The position numbers were made by a program, and so were the translations under genes. From contig DOWG01000275.1 of assembly GCA_003519685.1 (NCBI GenBank), positions 5,217-12,813 of the forward strand: a DNA stretch of 7,597 nucleotides. Reading direction: 5' to 3'. Position 1 is the stretch's first letter. Each line of letters begins with the position of its first letter. The notes under the pieces are model-generated. The model ran no database searches and was not told the DNA's origin. It saw only the letters and a list, made by a program, of their open reading frames with translations. This stretch comes from Lachnospiraceae bacterium. GTDB lineage: Bacteria > Bacillota > Clostridia > Lachnospirales > Lachnospiraceae. Positions 5,023-7,597 of the stretch are shown piece by piece.

Positions 5023-6321
5023 CTAATTAACAATTCTTCTTACTGTATAAACATCTCTATAATTATATTGCGATGTAATAATACCCTGACGGGAATTTGC
5101 CGCATGTACGATTCGGTTATTGCCAATATACATTGCTACATGACTTACACGGCCTGAGCTGTTTGTATAGAAGAGAAGATCTCCAGGCTGACGTTCCCCC
5201 AGGCTGACCTTTCTTCCTGCAGAGACTGCCTGATCCGCAGATACTCTCGGAATGGAATAACCAAAGTCCTGATAAATCCTCCATACGAAGCCAGAGCAAT
5301 CCGCGCCATTGGTCAAGCTCGTCCCGCCAAAGACATAGCGATTCCCAACGAATTTCAGTGCATAGTTAACAATTTCCTGCTGTAATGCTGCTACATCCGA
5401 GGAGGATTTGGAAGGCTTCGGCGGTACCTGGGAGGACGAAGAGGATGAGGATGAGGAACTATTATTTGAAGAGTTCCGCTGTTTCTCTGCGGCTTTTCTT
5501 TCTTGCTCTGCCTTCTTAGCGGCCTCCTCCGCTTTTCTTCTTTCTTCCTTCTCCCTGGCTAGTTTTTCCTTTCGCTCTCGTTCTGCCCGTTCCGCTTCTT
5601 CCTGAGCTCTTTTTATTGCCCTCTCTTCCTCTATGGAAATCGCGAACTTAAATTCTACATCAATATGGATATGATCCTTGGAAACAAAACCGGTAAAATC
5701 ACTCTGCGTATCATCTCCGTTACCTAAGAGGATCTCCGCCCATTTCTCATATTCATTCACTACAACATAGGTTTCTCCCAACGGTATCTGCGTTAATATC
5801 TTCGAATCGGTCGATTGCTTTTCCCTTACGTTCAATGTTGTTGTATCCACGGTGGCATACTTTGTCGCATATTCGTCCACCATAGATTCTGCAGCTTTCC
5901 CTATGGCAAGATAATTGGAGGCAATATACCCTTCTACGTCACCGGATTTGATTTTAACCCAGCCACCTTCCAGACGTTCCAGTATATCTGCTGCACAACC
6001 CCGATATAATTTACCTACAATTTCACTTTCTGTGGAAGGCTCTTTTCGGATATTAACATAATTATCCGCAATGGAAACTCCCAAATTACGATAAGGCGAT
6101 AAGACCTCTGTCTTTAATATGGATGATAGTGTTTCCTCTGCTTCTTCCGGCTCATGATCTGCCACAGAAACATAATAATTATCAAGTGAATAAGTTATCC
6201 CGGCAACCCCCTGTTCTGCAGATACCGAACTCTCTGCACGAGCAGTTTCTGAAGGTATTCCTAAAAGCAGTCCTAAGGATGCAAGACCAATTACGGCCTT
6301 TAAAGCCTTATCTTTGCGCAT
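5023..6321 (-). CDS. Secreted peptidoglycan hydrolase: two SH3 domains, charged helix, poly-Ser linker, NlpC/P60
   Basis: This is a predicted exported cysteine endopeptidase that cuts stem peptides of peptidoglycan. In order, the 432 residues show a Sec signal peptide (MRKDK, hydrophobic 8-22, probable cleavage after A27-R28-A29), a bacterial SH3 domain (about 82-140, with NYVNIRKEPS and WVKI), a second SH3 domain (about 157-218, TTLNVREKQS), a very charged Glu/Arg/Lys/Ala helix (about 231-282), a linker with ten consecutive serines (288-297) followed by Pro/Lys/Ser, and a C-terminal NlpC/P60 domain (about 312-432). The catalytic triad appears intact: C342 in DCSG, H394 in VSHV, H406 in IVHA. 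SH3 domains of this kind usually bind wall peptides. The start codon fits both the signal peptide and a GGGGGGT sequence 7 nt upstream, a wobble-paired Shine-Dalgarno variant. It has a consensus promoter and a strong terminator, so it is monocistronic. No specific gene name can be assigned with confidence. Confidence 0.94.
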   Translation of the reverse strand: MRKDKALKAVIGLASLGLLLGIPSETARAESSVSAEQGVAGITYSLDNYYVSVADHEPEEAEETLSSILKTEVLSPYRNLGVSIADNYVNIRKEPSTESEIVGKLYRGCAADILERLEGGWVKIKSGDVEGYIASNYLAIGKAAESMVDEYATKYATVDTTTLNVREKQSTDSKILTQIPLGETYVVVNEYEKWAEILLGNGDDTQSDFTGFVSKDHIHIDVEFKFAISIEEERAIKRAQEEAERAERERKEKLAREKEERRKAEEAAKKAEQERKAAEKQRNSSNNSSSSSSSSSSQVPPKPSKSSSDVAALQQEIVNYALKFVGNRYVFGGTSLTNGADCSGFVWRIYQDFGYSIPRVSADQAVSAGRKVSLGERQPGDLLFYTNSSGRVSHVAMYIGNNRIVHAANSRQGIITSQYNYRDVYTVRRIVN

Positions 6322-6337
6322 GTATATTACCCCCCAA
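6322..6337 (-). promoter_or_regulatory. Unusual G-rich ribosome binding site of the hydrolase gene
   Basis: Seven nt before the ATG the minus strand reads GGGGGGT. It can pair with the 16S anti-Shine-Dalgarno as GGAGGT with one G-U wobble. No other purine-rich site is near, and this one decides the start codon. Confidence 0.6.
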
Positions 6338-6344
6338 GTATTTT

Positions 6345-6361
6345 AAGTAATGAAATTACTT
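6345..6361 (-). promoter_or_regulatory. Small hairpin ahead of the hydrolase ribosome binding site
   Basis: AAGTAAT and ATTACTT form a perfect 7-bp stem with a 3-nt loop. It lies in the hydrolase leader just upstream of the G-rich ribosome binding site. It might influence translation or mRNA stability; nothing more can be said. Confidence 0.4.
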
Positions 6362-6438
6362 TTTTCATCCGTTTATTGTAAGTATATCTTTTCTATGTTT
6401 TCTTCAGATGTTACGAAATTATTAAATTTGTTGAGGTA

Positions 6439-6467
6439 ATTATAACAAAACTGTCACAATGTGTCAA
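6439..6467 (-). promoter_or_regulatory. Consensus-perfect sigma-A promoter of the NlpC/P60 gene
   Basis: On the minus strand TTGACA (6462-6467) and TATAAT (6439-6444) both match the consensus exactly, with the ideal 17-bp spacer. The predicted start near 6432 gives a leader of about 110 nt. The sequence TGACA occurs twice within the promoter, 10 bp apart. Confidence 0.9.
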
Positions 6468-6511
6468 TAAAGAATAAGGCTTATAAAGAAGTTTTTGAAA
6501 AAATTTTTTAA

Positions 6512-7429
6512 TTATTTATCATTTAGATACTTTTCTACTGCTGTAACTGCTACAGCACCATCGGAGGCTGCCGTAATAATCTGCCGCAAACCTTTGGTTC
6601 TGACATCTCCCGCAGCAAAAATACCCGGTACATTTGTCTCGCTGTTCTCCCCCGCTATGATATATCCTCTGTCATCGGTAGCAACCACATTTCTAAATAT
6701 CTCCGAATTTGGAATATATCCTACTGCTATAAACACACCGGATACTTCCAAAGTACTTCTTTCCCCTGTCTTCACATTCTTGATACTAATCGATTCCGCT
6801 GCTTCCTTACCATTAATTTTTTCCACTACACTATCCCACAATACCGTAACATTTTCCATGGAAAGAAGCTTTGTGGCAAGGCTTTTCTTGGCTCTGAACT
6901 GATCCCTTCTGTGAACCACATATACCTTTTTGCAAATCCGGGCCAGAAATATAGCGTCCTCCACCGCAACATCACCGCCGCCGGCTACCGCAACTGTCTT
7001 ATTTTTAAAGAAGGCACCGTCACAGGTTGCGCAGTAGGATACCCCCATACCGGAGAGCTTTTCTTCCCCTTCAACATGCAAATGCCTCGGAACTCCGCCT
7101 GTTGCAATAATCACCGCTTTGGCCCGATATATGGTCCCGTCATCAAGAGTAATCACTTTCGTATCGCCGTCAAGGCGAAATTCCTTCACTTCACCGGTTA
7201 CAAATTCCGTTCCTAATTTGTCGGCATGCTCTCTGAATTTCATGCTCAGATCAAAACCGCTAATTCCCATAAATCCGGGATAATTGTCTACCTCATACGT
7301 ATTTATAATTTGTCCGCCGCTGATTGCAGCTTTCTCAATCACAAGCATCGTAAGCTCTGACCTTTTTGCATATATTGCCGCCGCTAAGCCTGCCGGACCG
7401 GAACCAATAATAATAACATCATATGTCAT
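6512..7429 (-). CDS. trxB: Thioredoxin-disulfide reductase (NADPH, FAD)
   Basis: TrxB transfers electrons from NADPH through FAD and a redox-active disulfide to thioredoxin in the cytosol. The 305-residue length is typical of low-molecular-weight bacterial TrxB. Visible motifs are the N-terminal FAD dinucleotide fold GSGPAGLAAAIY (9-20), the redox centre CATC (C133, C136), the NADPH-binding GGGDVAVEDA (150-159), the phosphate-binding HRRDQFRA (173-180) that favours NADPH, and the C-terminal FAD motif GIFAAGDV (269-276). Presence of HRRxxxRA argues against the ferredoxin-dependent clostridial relatives that lack it. The ATG is supported by TGAGG 7 nt upstream (7436-7440). No thioredoxin gene is visible alongside it. 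The 167 bp upstream contain a hairpin and a repeat motif but no convincing promoter. No classical GC-rich terminator follows; only an A6T6 run lies beyond the stop codon. Confidence 0.96.
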   Translation of the reverse strand: MTYDVIIIGSGPAGLAAAIYAKRSELTMLVIEKAAISGGQIINTYEVDNYPGFMGISGFDLSMKFREHADKLGTEFVTGEVKEFRLDGDTKVITLDDGTIYRAKAVIIATGGVPRHLHVEGEEKLSGMGVSYCATCDGAFFKNKTVAVAGGGDVAVEDAIFLARICKKVYVVHRRDQFRAKKSLATKLLSMENVTVLWDSVVEKINGKEAAESISIKNVKTGERSTLEVSGVFIAVGYIPNSEIFRNVVATDDRGYIIAGENSETNVPGIFAAGDVRTKGLRQIITAASDGAVAVTAVEKYLNDK

Positions 7430-7467
7430 ATCCTACCTCATTTCTGCACGGCTTTTTATGGATCACG

Positions 7468-7498
7468 GAGTTTGCGGATACCGCGCAGACGCAAACTC
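7468..7498 (-). other. 9-bp inverted repeat upstream of trxB
   Basis: GAGTTTGCG (7468-7476) and CGCAAACTC (7490-7498) are perfect arms around 13 nt. A competing GCGG/CCGC pairing lies at 7474-7484. No T-run follows on the minus strand. It may terminate an upstream gene, fold in the trxB leader, or belong to the dispersed repeat beside it at 7506-7520. Confidence 0.5.
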
Positions 7499-7505
7499 TA
7501 TAAGC

Positions 7506-7520
7506 GTTACTGTTCACACC
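7506..7520 (+). repeat. 15-bp motif shared with the secA downstream region (copy 2)
   Basis: GTTACTGTTCACACC on the plus strand is the exact reverse complement of 85-99. It lies 76 nt upstream of the trxB start, next to a 9-bp inverted repeat (7468-7498). Relative to transcription its orientation is opposite to that of copy 1. Confidence 0.5.
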
Positions 7521-7597
7521 TATCCTGTATACCATGTTACGATTTCGACAAATGATATCCGATAAGGAGTATTTGCATTCGTCGGTACTTTGGCTCC

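Noticed and set aside
5429..5458. Poly-serine codon tract as a phase-variable repeat
   Set aside because: The serine codons are mixed (AGT, TCC, TCA, TCT, TCG) with at most a two-fold hexamer repeat, too little for slippage-based switching.
5408..5605. Plus-strand frame rich in Glu/Asp, then Ser/Ala/Phe
   Set aside because: It is the antisense shadow of the poly-serine linker and charged helix of the hydrolase.
6322..6438. A c-di-AMP (ydaO-type) riboswitch in the leader of the wall hydrolase
   Set aside because: Such riboswitches often precede NlpC/P60 or SH3 genes, but this leader is about 110 nt, AT-rich, and lacks the conserved blocks and a terminator stem.
6498..6509. A6T6 tract after trxB as an intrinsic terminator
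   Set aside because: The palindrome has no GC-containing stem or loop, so it would not form a stable terminator hairpin; it may simply be bent DNA.
6512..7429. Ferredoxin-dependent thioredoxin reductase-like flavoenzyme instead of NADPH TrxB
   Set aside because: The intact GGGDxA and HRRxxxRA motifs support NADPH use.

Overview
This 7.6 kb window reads as chromosomal DNA of a low-to-moderate-GC Gram-positive bacterium, most likely a clostridial Firmicute and plausibly a member of the Lachnospiraceae. The grounds are the long-form hibernation factor next to secA, as in Bacillus (hpf-secA), the single SecA with a C-terminal zinc motif, AGGAGG-type ribosome binding sites, sigma-A-type promoters, a PilZ protein and a secreted SH3-NlpC/P60 hydrolase. 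The taxonomic call is inference; no rRNA or other marker gene is present.

All five genes lie on the minus strand, so transcription runs from high to low coordinates. In that order they are trxB (thioredoxin reductase, 7429-6512), a secreted SH3-SH3-helix-NlpC/P60 peptidoglycan hydrolase (6321-5023), a single-domain PilZ protein (4863-4492), a gene-free stretch of almost 1 kb, hpf (3514-2987) and secA (2691-118). They look like separate transcription units: credible promoters sit in front of the hydrolase, pilZ, hpf and secA, and strong intrinsic terminators follow the hydrolase and hpf. The hydrolase promoter matches the sigma-A consensus perfectly in both hexamers with a 17-bp spacer.

The gene content is housekeeping: redox balance, wall remodelling, probable c-di-GMP sensing, ribosome hibernation and protein export. 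SecA would power export of the hydrolase, which has a Sec signal peptide. The unusual material is non-coding. Between pilZ and hpf there are three perfect DnaA boxes, two abutting and the third 53 bp away, with several near matches and a very AT-rich flank, far from any visible dnaA gene. Next to hpf is a tandem pair of ~72-bp repeat units, related to a third copy at the left edge of the window. These units probably form the hpf mRNA leader and carry the -10 box of its promoter. A 15-bp sequence also occurs at both ends of the window in opposite orientation, which suggests dispersed intergenic repeats. I see no transposase, CRISPR array, tRNA, rRNA or defence system.
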